64,000 nucleotides of DNA from an uncultured Campylobacter sp. (GCF_937997535.1 NZ_CALKTT010000060.1:21447-85446), one strand, 5' to 3'; positions 9,009 through 17,724 are shown, numbered from the stretch's first letter. The notes: generated by a model from the letters alone, not told the origin. Made by a program: numbers and translations.

Positions 9009-10231
9009 ATAGAGTAGTTATTACGGGTTTTGGCAACGTCTGTGCATTCGGGCGAGACTGGGCGAGCATAAAGCAGAATTTGGCGCAGCAAAAAAGCGCC
9101 GTAGTTTATATGAGCGAATGGGATATCTTCGGCGAGGAACTAAATACGAGGCTTGGCGCGCCGATACAAAACTACGCGCCGCCTGCGCACTGGAATCGCA
9201 AAGATACCCGCTCGATGGGTAAGGTAGCGATGTTTGGCGTTGATGCTGCGGGCGAAGCTCTGGCGGATGCGGGGCTTTTAGAAGATGAGCGCATAAAGGA
9301 CGGTCGTATGGGCGTCGCAGCGGGTAGCTGCAGCGGCGATGCGAAGGCTACGGGCGAGGTCATAGATATTTTGCATGGCAAGGATAGCACCTTCAACGCC
9401 AACTCCTACGTCAAGATGATGCCCCACACCGTCGCTGCGAATATCGCGATCTACTACGGGCTAAAAGGCAGGCTCATCCCCACGAGCTCTGCGTGCACGA
9501 GCGCATCTCAAGCGATCGGCTACTCCTATGAAGCGATAAAATTTGGCCTTGCGGATATGATGTTAGCAGGCGGCGCGGACGAGCTGCACCCAAGCCAGGC
9601 ATTCGTATTTGATAAGCTCTACGCGACAAGCTGCAAAAACGACACCCCTACTCTCAGCCCTGCGCCTTTTGATATAGCGCGTGATGGGCTGGTTTTAGGC
9701 GAAGGCGGCGCTATGTTTGTGCTGGAAAGCCTCAGAAGCGCACTTGCGCGCGGCGCTAAAATTTACGCCGAGATAGTAGGTTTCGGCACGACCTGTGACG
9801 GCACGCATATCACCCGCCCACAGAGTGAGACTATGCGCGCGGCGATGCAGCTGGCGCTCAAAGACGCCGCGATTTCGCCGGATCTCATCGGGCACGTAAA
9901 CGCCCACGCTACGGCGACCAGACAGGGCGACATCGCGGAATCTATGGCGACGCATGAAATTTTCGGCTCGCAAACGCCCGTGAGCTCTTATAAGGGATAT
10001 TTGGGCCATACTTTAGGTGCGTGCGGGGCGCTGGAGAGCTTCATCTCGGTGATGATGATGAACGAGGGGCTGTTCTATCCGAATCTAAATTTACAAGCTA
10101 TCGATCCGCAGTGCGCGCCGCTTAGATACCTCACGCAGCCGCAGGAGATAAAGACGGACTACGTTATGAATAACAACTTCGCTTTCGGCGGCGTAAATAC
10201 ATCTTTGATTTTTAAAAAATTTATCGACTAA
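9002..10231 (+). CDS. Beta-ketoacyl-ACP synthase II-like
   Basis: Second full condensing enzyme of the cluster, 409 aa, of normal length and without inserts. The triad is Cys165 in TSSACTSASQ, His302 in VNAHATATRQGD and His336 in GYLGHTLGACG; the FAFGG loop is present near the C terminus. The GEGGAMFVLE motif is FabF-like. Aryl polyene clusters usually encode two or three ketosynthases that share initiation and elongation; the division of labour cannot be read from the sequence. The start overlaps the ketoreductase stop by 7 bases, and a 10-base gap with AAAGGAG leads to the next gene. Confidence 0.9.
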   Translation: MLNRVVITGFGNVCAFGRDWASIKQNLAQQKSAVVYMSEWDIFGEELNTRLGAPIQNYAPPAHWNRKDTRSMGKVAMFGVDAAGEALADAGLLEDERIKDGRMGVAAGSCSGDAKATGEVIDILHGKDSTFNANSYVKMMPHTVAANIAIYYGLKGRLIPTSSACTSASQAIGYSYEAIKFGLADMMLAGGADELHPSQAFVFDKLYATSCKNDTPTLSPAPFDIARDGLVLGEGGAMFVLESLRSALARGAKIYAEIVGFGTTCDGTHITRPQSETMRAAMQLALKDAAISPDLIGHVNAHATATRQGDIAESMATHEIFGSQTPVSSYKGYLGHTLGACGALESFISVMMMNEGLFYPNLNLQAIDPQCAPLRYLTQPQEIKTDYVMNNNFAFGGVNTSLIFKKFID

Positions 10232-10241
10232 AGGAGAGAAA

Positions 10242-10664
10242 ATGAAAAAATTTCTATTTTTCGTAGTTGCGACGCTTTTTGTCGCTAATGCGGCTTATGC
10301 CAAAAACGATATCGTGCGCTTCCCGATCGCTGCGGCACTCGCAGAGCCAGACGCCAAAGCCAAGCTTGATCCGAACATAAAATTCTACTTCGGCAACAAA
10401 TCCGCAGGCAGAAAGATTACGCAGCAGCTAAGCTCGAATAAAAAAGCAAACGGCGTCGGCAAGAGCGATCAAGCCGCATGCAACCGCGCGTTTTTATCGG
10501 CGCTACTTAGCTTTCAAGATCGCGCCAAAAAAGAGGGCGGCAACAAGATCGTCAATATCACGAGCTACTATTATAAAAACGTTTTCGTGAGCGATAAAGA
10601 GTTTGAATGCGGCGTAGGCACGATAATGAGCGGTGTCACACTAAGAGGCTATATTGCAAAATAA
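10242..10664 (+). CDS. Small secreted protein of the aryl polyene locus, unknown function
   Basis: A 140-aa protein with a clean Sec signal (MKKFLFFVVATLFVANAAYA), predicted periplasmic. The mature part contains FYFGNKSAGRKITQQ and a C-terminal segment with two cysteines (QAACNRAFLSAL and EFECGVGTIMSGVTLRG) that could pair. Short secreted proteins with the same ending, sometimes annotated as excinuclease-ATPase-subunit-like, occur in other APE clusters; this link is from memory. It has a strong ribosome-binding site, AAAGGAG. Its stop overlaps the TTG start of the next gene by 11 bases. No enzymatic motif is visible. Confidence 0.75.
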   Translation: MKKFLFFVVATLFVANAAYAKNDIVRFPIAAALAEPDAKAKLDPNIKFYFGNKSAGRKITQQLSSNKKANGVGKSDQAACNRAFLSALLSFQDRAKKEGGNKIVNITSYYYKNVFVSDKEFECGVGTIMSGVTLRGYIAK

Positions 10665-12039
10665 ACTAAGCTTCGGTATATCTTACGCAAGCGCGATAAT
10701 TTCGGGCGAGCCGGCGGAGTTTTATAAAAACCTCGCCGCTTGTTCGGACGGAATTTCCGAAGTAAACTTAGACGGAAATTCCGATCCCGCTTGCGATATG
10801 GATCAAAATTTTACGTATGATTTTACGTTAAATTTTACGCAAGATTTTACAGATACTCGGGACTACGAGCAGAATTCTATAAATCCCGCAAATTTTGCAG
10901 CGTGCGAAAATGGGGTTTTACAAAAAAGCTTCGTAGAAAACTTAAAAATTTCTACCCACGCTCGCTTAAAAGAGGAAATTTTAGCCTTAGAGCCTTTGAA
11001 GAAAAAGCCGGCTCTTGAGCATATTCCGCCATTGCACCGCCGCCGTTTGGGGCTCGGGGCAAAACTTTGCATCTCGCTTTTAGGCGAAATTTCGCAAAAT
11101 ACGCCGCAAAGTTTAGCTGAGGAAAACTCCTTAAATCTCGCGCCTCAAAATTTAGATGCGAGCAAAAGCCGTGCCGCCGCACAAAACCCGTCGCCGCAGG
11201 ATTTTTCAAATAAGAATTCTTTAAATTTTATGCAGCAAAATTTAGATTCGGCGCCGCAAGATTTCACAAATGAAAATTCTTTAAATTCCGCGAGGCAGAA
11301 TTCCAAAACAAACGAAAGCTCGGGAGCCTGCGATCATGAGATGCAAAGCTCCGCGACGCAGCGCGAAGGGCTGCCGCTCGTCTTTTGCTCGCGCATGGGC
11401 GAGATCAACCGCTGTTTTAGCCTGCTCGGCTCGATGAGCGAAAGCGTCTCGCCTTCGAGCTTTTGTGTCAGCGTACTCAACGCGATTGCGGCGCAAAATG
11501 CGATTTTTACGCAAAATCATGCCGAAATTTCGACGATCTCTGCGGCGTGTGCGCTCGAAAACGGCGCAATAATCGCAGCTACGAGGCTGAAAGAAAGCGC
11601 GGAAAATTCCGGCTCCGCACAGGATGCGAACGAAGCAGGCAAAAACGGCGAATGCAAATCGGATAACGATAAAATCGCCCTGCTCTGCTATTTTGAGGAG
11701 GCAAATAACAACTATCTGAAGCGCTGCGACTTTGCCTGCGCCCTACTTTTGGTGCTTCAGCGCGGAGATGACGTGCAGATCGAAATTTCGCCGCACGTTG
11801 CAGACGCGACGGCACAGAGCATAGAGGCACAAAATCCGAAATCGCGAGCCGAAAATGAAATTTTACGAAGCTTTAAAAAGGGAGGCGAAATCCCGCTAGA
11901 TACCGCGGTGGAATTTTTGGCTAAAATCCTCTCCGGCAAGTGCGAATGGCGCAGTAGCGACGGGGTTTTAGACTATCTTTGGCGCGTCAAAGATCCCGCC
12001 AAAATCGCAGCTTTTTTAAGGCAAAATCATGAACGTTAA
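10654..12039 (+). CDS. Ketosynthase-like N-terminal domain protein with long repetitive inserts
   Basis: Starts at TTG 10654 (461 aa). Two conserved islands identify it as a beta-ketoacyl synthase N-terminal-like protein of the type found in APE clusters (Pfam Ketoacyl-synt_2). These are LSFGISYASAIISGEP...HIPPLHRRRLG at the N terminus and PLVFCSRMGEINR...SPSSFCVSVLNAIAAQNAI...ISAACALENGAIIAATRL, followed by DFACALLLVLQRG. Family members are usually about 240 aa. The excess lies in residues about 35-95, 145-235 and 300-325. The second insert repeats NSLN-x3-QN(L/S)-type units three times. A normal CHH triad is absent, so it is more likely a partner subunit than an active condensing enzyme. 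Confidence 0.75.
   Translation: MQNKLSFGISYASAIISGEPAEFYKNLAACSDGISEVNLDGNSDPACDMDQNFTYDFTLNFTQDFTDTRDYEQNSINPANFAACENGVLQKSFVENLKISTHARLKEEILALEPLKKKPALEHIPPLHRRRLGLGAKLCISLLGEISQNTPQSLAEENSLNLAPQNLDASKSRAAAQNPSPQDFSNKNSLNFMQQNLDSAPQDFTNENSLNSARQNSKTNESSGACDHEMQSSATQREGLPLVFCSRMGEINRCFSLLGSMSESVSPSSFCVSVLNAIAAQNAIFTQNHAEISTISAACALENGAIIAATRLKESAENSGSAQDANEAGKNGECKSDNDKIALLCYFEEANNNYLKRCDFACALLLVLQRGDDVQIEISPHVADATAQSIEAQNPKSRAENEILRSFKKGGEIPLDTAVEFLAKILSGKCEWRSSDGVLDYLWRVKDPAKIAAFLRQNHER
11125..11302 (+). repeat. In-frame direct repeats within the ketosynthase-like gene
   Basis: The peptide NSLN recurs at residues 158, 188 and 208 of the ketosynthase-like protein, and PQDF with (S/T)N recurs at 181 and 201. 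The units are 90 and 60 bases long, both multiples of 30, so the frame is kept. Each unit contains AAATTT or GAATTC-type sites. The pattern looks like tandem duplication followed by drift. Confidence 0.7.
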
Positions 12040-13108
12040 AATAGCAAAATTTCATCGCATGAGCAGGCACGGCAAGACGAGCAATTTTGATCAAAATTCC
12101 GGGCTACACGGAGCTGCAAAGGCGCGAACGACAAGCTTTAAATTTAGCCGCTCCGCCAAACGCGGATATAGTGAAGGTTTTAAATTTAGCCGCGCTATCA
12201 AACACGAGCTCGCCCAAACGGCACATCTTAAAAACACGCCGAAAGGGCGCGTGCCATACGCCCCCAAATCGCGTTGCAATGAGGCGCGCTGCGAAAATAC
12301 GCCGCCGAGGAATACGCAACGAATCCAAAAAAATCCGCCTAAACGCTGCGAGCTGCGAGCCATAAAAATTTTACCGCAGCGGCGCATGGAAGACACCGTA
12401 AAATTCCGCTATAAAGACAGATGCGACGAGCCGAAATACTACGCGCAGCAGGCTGTAAATTTCATAAATTTAGCAGATCAAAGCTTGGGCTACGAGTTTA
12501 AATTTAGCCGCGCGATGAACCGAGTAGCCGCTCACGCAGGATGCACACGACAAGGCGCTACGATGAATTTTAAATTTAACGACGCCGCGAGCTATAAATT
12601 TAATCAGACGGCGCGTCATACGGCGGCGCAAAAACGGCGTATACGGCGCTTCGCAGAAATTCCGTCGCAATGGCGCGCGTGGCAAACCGCAGAAATTCTA
12701 CCGCAACGATACGCGCGGCAAAAGATAAAAATTCCATCGCAATGGCACGCACGACGAAGCGTGCGGCAAGCTGAGGAAATTTCACCGAGGCAATGCGCAC
12801 GGCAAACGGCGAGAATTCTACAAAATCGCAGTTTACCGCGCGCCGCAGAAATTCTATTGCTTCGACACATACACGGCACCGAGGTCGCCTCCGCTCAGAC
12901 CATAAAAGCTCTATTACTTCGGCACATGCCGCAAGGCGAAATATCGCGCGCAGAAAACCGCGAAAACTCCGCTGCGATGCGGCAGGCGGCAAGCCGTAGA
13001 AATTTTATCGAGATCGCGCGCATGACGAGCCATCAAATCCCCGCCGAAAGCTGTAAAATCCTCGTCGAGAGGCATAAAATCCCCGTCGAAAGAGGCGCCG
13101 TGCGATGA
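12029..13108 (+). CDS. 359-codon open frame made largely of repeats; coding status uncertain
   Basis: The frame is open for 1,080 bases and is joined to both neighbours: its ATG lies 11 bases inside the preceding gene and its stop overlaps the next ATG by 4 bases. The product would be very rich in Arg, Lys, Gln and Ala and has no recognisable domain, signal peptide or membrane segment. FKFSR(A/S) occurs three times (bases TTTAAATTTAGCCGC). Residues about 209-280 form a 12-residue tandem repeat (pattern AEI-x-PQR-x-ARQT). In other clusters the ketosynthase-like gene is followed directly by the acyltransferase. This may therefore be expanded filler kept open to preserve translational coupling, rather than an ordinary protein. 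Other frames here are also partly open, which weakens the coding case. Confidence 0.4.
   Translation: MNVKIAKFHRMSRHGKTSNFDQNSGLHGAAKARTTSFKFSRSAKRGYSEGFKFSRAIKHELAQTAHLKNTPKGRVPYAPKSRCNEARCENTPPRNTQRIQKNPPKRCELRAIKILPQRRMEDTVKFRYKDRCDEPKYYAQQAVNFINLADQSLGYEFKFSRAMNRVAAHAGCTRQGATMNFKFNDAASYKFNQTARHTAAQKRRIRRFAEIPSQWRAWQTAEILPQRYARQKIKIPSQWHARRSVRQAEEISPRQCARQTARILQNRSLPRAAEILLLRHIHGTEVASAQTIKALLLRHMPQGEISRAENRENSAAMRQAASRRNFIEIARMTSHQIPAESCKILVERHKIPVERGAVR
12656..12883 (+). repeat. 36-base tandem repeats containing GAAATTC-like sites
   Basis: GAAATTC-like cores start at 12656, 12692, 12728, 12776, 12812 and 12848, so the spacing is 36, 36, 48, 36 and 36 bases. All are multiples of 12 and 3. 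Between cores lie variants of CGCAATGGCACGCGGCAAA. In the open plus frame this gives a 12-residue peptide repeat. The copies are diverged, so the array is old or under weak constraint. Confidence 0.75.
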
Positions 13109-13860
13109 AGCAGACAGATCCGCTAAGGCGCAAAATCAAGCAGATCAGCATCGCGTTATCCTTCTCAAGCTTCGGCGCGCTGTGTATGTTAGGCAACCTG
13201 CTCTTCCTCCCAGTAGCGCTACTGCGATTAAACCGCATAGAGGCCGTGCGAAATTTCGTGCGCGATTTCATAATGATCTCGTGGCGCATATTTTTGCTGC
13301 TAGCGCGTCTTTACGGCAGTATCGGCGTGAGCTGGCGCTGCAAACTCCCGCCTAGCGGCACTCTCATCATCGCAAACCACCCTAGCCTGCTTGACGTGGT
13401 GATTTTTTTAGCTCACGTGCGGCGCGCAAACTGCGTAGTCAAGGAAAGCCTATGCAAAAACCCCTTCCTCTCCGCCGCCATCGCAGCCGCAGGCTACATC
13501 CCAAACACCGGCTCGGAAGCGATGATAGATGCGTGCCGCAGCGCCCTTGCGCGAGGAGAAAGCCTAATCATCTTCCCCGAGGGCACGCGCACCGCAGATC
13601 GCATCGCCATGCACAAAGCGGCGTTTTACATCGCGATAAATTTCGCAAAAAATATGAATTGCGTCGCGATAAAAATGGATCCTAAAAGCCTAAAAAAAGG
13701 ACAAGTATGGTACGATACGCCCGAGGTTCGGATGAAGTACGACCTCTACGAGCTGTGCGCGCTTGATCTAACGGGCTTTGAGCCGGATCGTCCAAACCCA
13801 ATCCGAGTGCGCAAACTCTACGAAAAAATATCAAATCTATATGAAAAGGAGAATCTGTGA
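13105..13860 (+). CDS. Lysophospholipid-type acyltransferase (PlsC family)
   Basis: A 251-aa membrane-associated acyltransferase. It has an N-terminal hydrophobic segment (FGALCMLGNLLFLPVALL), the catalytic NHPSLLD box (H-x4-D), and IFPEGTRT (the second acyltransferase block). In APE loci such an enzyme is thought to pass the polyene chain to, or add acyl chains to, its lipid anchor. The start overlaps the previous stop as ATGA, and the stop overlaps the GTG start of the first ACP. No insert is present. The assignment to the family is firm; the acyl acceptor is unknown. Confidence 0.87.
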   Translation: MKQTDPLRRKIKQISIALSFSSFGALCMLGNLLFLPVALLRLNRIEAVRNFVRDFIMISWRIFLLLARLYGSIGVSWRCKLPPSGTLIIANHPSLLDVVIFLAHVRRANCVVKESLCKNPFLSAAIAAAGYIPNTGSEAMIDACRSALARGESLIIFPEGTRTADRIAMHKAAFYIAINFAKNMNCVAIKMDPKSLKKGQVWYDTPEVRMKYDLYELCALDLTGFEPDRPNPIRVRKLYEKISNLYEKENL

Positions 13861-14123
13861 ACGAAGAAATTTTGGAACTTAAGGAGCTGATCATTTCGGG
13901 GCTAAACCTCGAAGACGTAGCGCCTGGCGACATAAATGACGATGAGCCGCTTTTTGGCGACGGGCTCGGGCTCGATTCGGTCGATGCGCTGGAGCTCGGG
14001 CTTTTGGTGCAGAAAAAATACGGCATCGTGCTTAACTCAAAAACCCAAAATTTAAAGCAAATTTTCTCATCCGTTGCGTCTTTGGCGCAATACATCGCCG
14101 AAAATAGGAGTAAAAATGAGTAA
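13857..14123 (+). CDS. Acyl carrier protein 1
   Basis: An 88-aa acidic carrier protein, start GTG 13857 overlapping the upstream stop, with AAAGGAG just before. The phosphopantetheine attachment site is Ser41 in GLGLDSVDALELG, a variant of the DSL motif with Val replacing Leu. It should carry the growing polyene as a thioester after modification by the transferase at 5430. Paired ACPs at this place are typical of aryl polyene clusters. It overlaps the second ACP by 8 bases. Confidence 0.9.
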   Translation: MNEEILELKELIISGLNLEDVAPGDINDDEPLFGDGLGLDSVDALELGLLVQKKYGIVLNSKTQNLKQIFSSVASLAQYIAENRSKNE

Positions 14124-14394
14124 AGATGAAATTTTTGAAATTTTAAAAAAGGCGCTCGTGGAGCTTTTCGAGATCGACGAGAGCAAGGTCGTGCCGGAGG
14201 CTAAAATTTACGAGGATCTGCAGATCGACAGCATCGACGCGATCGATCTGGTCGATTACGTCAAGAAAAACACCGGCTACAAGCTGATGCCAGATGATTT
14301 TAAAAATATCCAAACTCTCGGCGACATCGTGGATGCCGTAGCCGCGAAGCTCGATCAAGGCGCAAACGGGGAAACTACGGACGGCGAGAGTTAA
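14116..14394 (+). CDS. Acyl carrier protein 2
   Basis: A 92-aa acidic carrier protein. I choose ATG 14116, with AGGAG at 14106-14110; the frame is open further upstream only inside ACP1. The modified serine is Ser39 in DLQIDSIDAIDLVDYV. It differs clearly from ACP1, so the two probably have separate roles, for example starter loading versus elongation; that division is inference. It is the last gene before a 716-base gap in the locus. Confidence 0.9.
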   Translation: MSKDEIFEILKKALVELFEIDESKVVPEAKIYEDLQIDSIDAIDLVDYVKKNTGYKLMPDDFKNIQTLGDIVDAVAAKLDQGANGETTDGES

Positions 14395-15110
14395 ATTTCG
14401 CCGTGCGGCGCGGCAGGATCGCGTGCGGCGCGGCTTGGTAGTTTGCGGCGACACGGGGCAGCGAGCGAGCGGATAAACATACGGCGTCGTTTATTTGACG
14501 GCGTGCGGCGGTTTGGATAAGGCGCGGCGAATATTATCAAAGGTGCGCAGCGAGCGGCGAACGTTTTATTGAAAGAGCGTGGAACTAGCGGCTTTTGCGG
14601 GCTTAGCGGCTAAACGGCACGGCACAAAGCCCGCTTGCCTGCCGCTTTTAAGCTATTATGTAAAGCGCTTTGCAGATTAAAATTTTAATCTGCGAGCCTG
14701 AGTGAAATTTTGAAATTTTAAAAGGCGCTGTTTCTTTTGCGACCGTCATTTTCGTAAAATTTCAAAATTTTAAAATTTCGGCTAAATTTAATTTAGCGGA
14801 TCTGATCGCGGGCGCAGTGCCGCGAGCCAAATTAAAGCGCAGCTAAATTTTAAGATGCGGCTAGAATTTGAGGGCGGCAGGCGCGGCTGAATTAAAATTT
14901 TATAAGCATGGCGCCCAAAACCGTGGCGCCGAGGTCAAATTTAAAGTATCTTGGCGCGGTACAAATCGCGCTGTGCGCTGCTAACGGCAAAACAAAAAAA
15001 CCGCTGCGACGAAGCTAAAGCCACCGCGGCAAAAGCCCAACGCTGCGACAAAGCTAAACCGCCGCGGTAAAAAAACAAGCCCTCGCGGCTAAATTTAAGG
15101 ATTACAAAGA
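14395..15110 (+). other. Gene-free spacer splitting the aryl polyene locus
   Basis: No supportable ORF. The left third holds repeated GTGCGGCG and GCGGCGCGGC words. The middle holds AAATTTTAAAATT-type AT palindromes (around 14713-14790). The right end (14990-15085) has three imperfect copies of a unit like GCTGCGACAAAGCTAAA...CCGCGGTAAA. I see no clear terminator or promoter. In other species these genes are nearly contiguous, so the spacer is probably an expansion. Whether the genes to the right are transcribed from here is unknown. Confidence 0.65.
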
Positions 15111-15650
15111 TTGCGACGAACGATATTTTTAAAAACAGCTACCATAATTTTAAGCGTGTTTTACCCTTTCGGCCTCTATTTTTTGCACGGCGGCGCGCGG
15201 GTCTGCTTGCTCGCGGCTATGAGCGCGCTATGGGGCGCGCGAGCTGTTTTTGAAAGTAAAGATCGCGCTATTAAGGGCGCGAGCGCGGCATTTTTTGCGC
15301 TGTGCGCTATATTTTGCAGCGGAGCGCTTGCGTATCTGTATCCACTCATAATAAATTTCTCGCTCGCGGCGCTTTTTGCGCTCAGCCTAAGATCGACGCC
15401 CGCGATCACGCGCCTAGCGCTTTTGAAGCGGCCAGGTCTCAACGAGCACGGCCGCGCCTACACGCGCAAGCTGACCGAAATTTGGCTCGGATTTTTCGTG
15501 CTAAACGGCCTACTTAGCGCGGCGCTGCTGTTACCGCGAGATAAAATTTATTGGAGCGTTTATTGCGGCGCGATCTCATACGTCCTCATCGGCGCGCTGA
15601 TCGGCGGCGAGATGATTTTTAGGAAATTTTATGTTAAAAAATTTGATTAA
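15111..15650 (+). CDS. Integral membrane protein of the aryl polyene locus (COG4648-like)
   Basis: A 179-aa polytopic inner-membrane protein starting at TTG 15111, with TAAGG upstream. Several hydrophobic helices are visible: TIILSVFYPFGLYFLHG, AAFFALCAIFCSGALAYLYP, FSLAALFALSL and a C-terminal AISYVLIGALIGGEMIF. The motif YTRKLTEIWLGFFVLNG sits in the third loop-helix. Aryl polyene clusters regularly have a small membrane protein next to the ACPs and the ligase; its role is unknown. It overlaps the ligase gene by 20 bases. Confidence 0.75.
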   Translation: MRRTIFLKTATIILSVFYPFGLYFLHGGARVCLLAAMSALWGARAVFESKDRAIKGASAAFFALCAIFCSGALAYLYPLIINFSLAALFALSLRSTPAITRLALLKRPGLNEHGRAYTRKLTEIWLGFFVLNGLLSAALLLPRDKIYWSVYCGAISYVLIGALIGGEMIFRKFYVKKFD

Positions 15651-17724
15651 TTCTTTGAGGCCTTACGAGCGCGAAATCCTTGCCGCGGCGGCTCTTGCGC
15701 GCGATTTAGCGGAAACTCGGTGCAAGCAGAGCGAAGCGGCAAGCTTAAAAGACGCGGACAAACTCCAAAGTAGCGCGGCAAATGTAAATTTAAAAGATGC
15801 GGAAAATTCTAGTGGCGGCGCAGGTGCCGCGCACGCCCTGCAATCGGCGCAGACGCAAGAGCAAAAGCGCGCGCCGATGATTGAAATTTACGGCGAGGAC
15901 GCGGCGGAGTTCATTGCGTTTTTTTTCGGCGCGCTGCTTGCGAGTTTTGCGCCCGTACTGCTGCGAGAGCCCAAATTTAGCGGCGAATTTCATCTCGGCG
16001 GCGACGTGAAAATTCCAAATCTCGCCGCAGCACAAAATTTAGACGAATTCTGCTTCCATGATTTAGAAAAAATTTCGCTGCACGATACCGAAAAATCTGT
16101 GCCTAAAATTTCATCTAAAAACGCGCCGCAAAATCACGCGCCGTGCGAGCAAGAGGCTGTCTCTTTACATCTGCTGCGAGCGGATCAAAAATTTTATATC
16201 AAAACTTCGGGCTCCACGGGCGAGGCGAAAAACATCGAAAAAAGCCTGCGCGATATGGTTTTGGAGACGGAATTTTTGGTAGAAAGATTCGGCCTTTGCG
16301 CAAGCGATCGATTTTTATCGGGCGTCTCGCACCAAAATATGTTCGGGCTTACTTTTAGCATCTTCGTGCCGCTGCTTTGCGGTTCGCGCACGCAAAAAGG
16401 TGGCCTAAACTATCCTGAAATCATCCTCGCAGCCGATCTTGCGGGCGCCGTGCTGATCAGCTCGCCCACGGTGCTAGGCGCGCTGTGCGAGCACGCAGAC
16501 GCCGCAAACATAGCGCCTTTGAGCACCATTTTTAGCGCAGGCGCGCCGCTAAGTCCTGCGATCCGAGATAATTTGCGCGCGCTTAGCAATGCCCGCATCG
16601 TCGATATTTACGGCTCGAGCGAGACGGGCGTGATCGCCTGCAACGAGGGCGCGGGGCTTAAAAAATTCGCTCCCGTTAGCGTGCAGATTCGCGCAGATAT
16701 TGATAGCGGCAGCGCGGCAAAATGCGAGAATAAGCCCTTCGATCTTGCGGCAAGCCCTTGCGGCGAAAATTTTGCGGCAAAGCCTAAAACGAGCAGTGTG
16801 GACGGGCAAGACACAAACCGCTTGGGCGAGCAGGCGTCTAAATTTAATGTAGACACTAGCGATAAAACCGCAGCCGATCAGAAAAACAGCTCCGCACCGA
16901 TCGCCGCGATAAAACACGACGATAAATTTACGCAGACAGAGGAGCTTTGCGATAAATTTAGGGCAAAGCGGCCCGCCGACAAATTTTTGCAAATGGGCGA
17001 GTTTACGATCAGCTCGCCTTGGTGCGAGAGCTTCGAAAGCCGCGATTTCGGCTATGTGCGCGCAGATGAGATCACCCTTTTGGGGCGCGGCGATCGCACC
17101 GTCAAAATCAACGAAAACCGCGTGAGCCTCGATCTGCTCGAAGCCAAACTCCGCTCGCACGAATTTATCGGCGAGTGTAGGATCAATCTGCACCCACAGC
17201 GCGACCGCGCCGTAGCTCTTATCAAGCTCAGCGAGCGCGGCGAGCAGGCGTTTCGCGCAGGCGGTAAAAAGGGCGTTACGGACGAACTGAAGGCCTTTTT
17301 GAAGCCCGAATTCGGCGCGATTTTGCGCTACTTCAAGATCGCGAGCAAGCTGCCTTTTAATGAGCAGGGCAAGCTAAGCAAAAAGGACTTTTTAAGCGCT
17401 CTGCAGCGCTACGAGGTGCCCGTTTTCGAGCAAAGCGCGGAGAATGAGTTTCGCGCGAAGGTGCGCGCTAGCGACTTTTATTTCGACGGACACTTTGCGC
17501 GATTTCCGCTAGTGCCCGCGTTTATGCAGCTTCGCTTCGTATTAATCTGCGCAAAAGCCCTGGGCTACGAGCTGGACGGTACGCAAAAGATAGAAAATTT
17601 AAAATTTAAAAATTTCATCCGCCCGGGCGATGAAATTTTTATCAAAATCACCGAAGCAAGCGGCAAACTCCGCTTTGAAATTTCAAACGACAAGGTCTGC
17701 GCCAGTGGAAGAATTTGCCTTTAA
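15631..17724 (+). CDS. Aryl/acyl-ACP ligase fused to a FabA/Z-like dehydratase, with low-complexity inserts
   Basis: The N-terminal part is an AMP-forming ligase that would activate the aryl starter acid and load it on the ACP. It has the phosphate loop TSGSTGEAK (Lys191-Lys199), YGSSETGV (about residue 327), and the C-terminal RGDRTVKINENRVSLD hinge. From about residue 590 a hotdog domain follows with YFDGHFARFPLVPAFMQL, the FabZ-type active-site stretch, so this is a fusion. The 697-aa protein is longer than expected because of inserts without family character: about residues 35-80, 130-180 and 355-448 (bases about 16700-16980, rich in DKF, DKT and AAATTT). The inserts lie outside the catalytic motifs. 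Confidence 0.82.
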   Translation: MLKNLINSLRPYEREILAAAALARDLAETRCKQSEAASLKDADKLQSSAANVNLKDAENSSGGAGAAHALQSAQTQEQKRAPMIEIYGEDAAEFIAFFFGALLASFAPVLLREPKFSGEFHLGGDVKIPNLAAAQNLDEFCFHDLEKISLHDTEKSVPKISSKNAPQNHAPCEQEAVSLHLLRADQKFYIKTSGSTGEAKNIEKSLRDMVLETEFLVERFGLCASDRFLSGVSHQNMFGLTFSIFVPLLCGSRTQKGGLNYPEIILAADLAGAVLISSPTVLGALCEHADAANIAPLSTIFSAGAPLSPAIRDNLRALSNARIVDIYGSSETGVIACNEGAGLKKFAPVSVQIRADIDSGSAAKCENKPFDLAASPCGENFAAKPKTSSVDGQDTNRLGEQASKFNVDTSDKTAADQKNSSAPIAAIKHDDKFTQTEELCDKFRAKRPADKFLQMGEFTISSPWCESFESRDFGYVRADEITLLGRGDRTVKINENRVSLDLLEAKLRSHEFIGECRINLHPQRDRAVALIKLSERGEQAFRAGGKKGVTDELKAFLKPEFGAILRYFKIASKLPFNEQGKLSKKDFLSALQRYEVPVFEQSAENEFRAKVRASDFYFDGHFARFPLVPAFMQLRFVLICAKALGYELDGTQKIENLKFKNFIRPGDEIFIKITEASGKLRFEISNDKVCASGRICL

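Noticed and set aside
12600..12992. 130-codon minus-strand frame within the repeat ORF
   Set aside because: Mirror of the repeat on the other strand; it has no start signal and no domain.
17630..17704. Longer start of the glycosyltransferase
   Set aside because: Lies wholly within the dehydratase domain of the ligase; GTG 17705 fits the family start.
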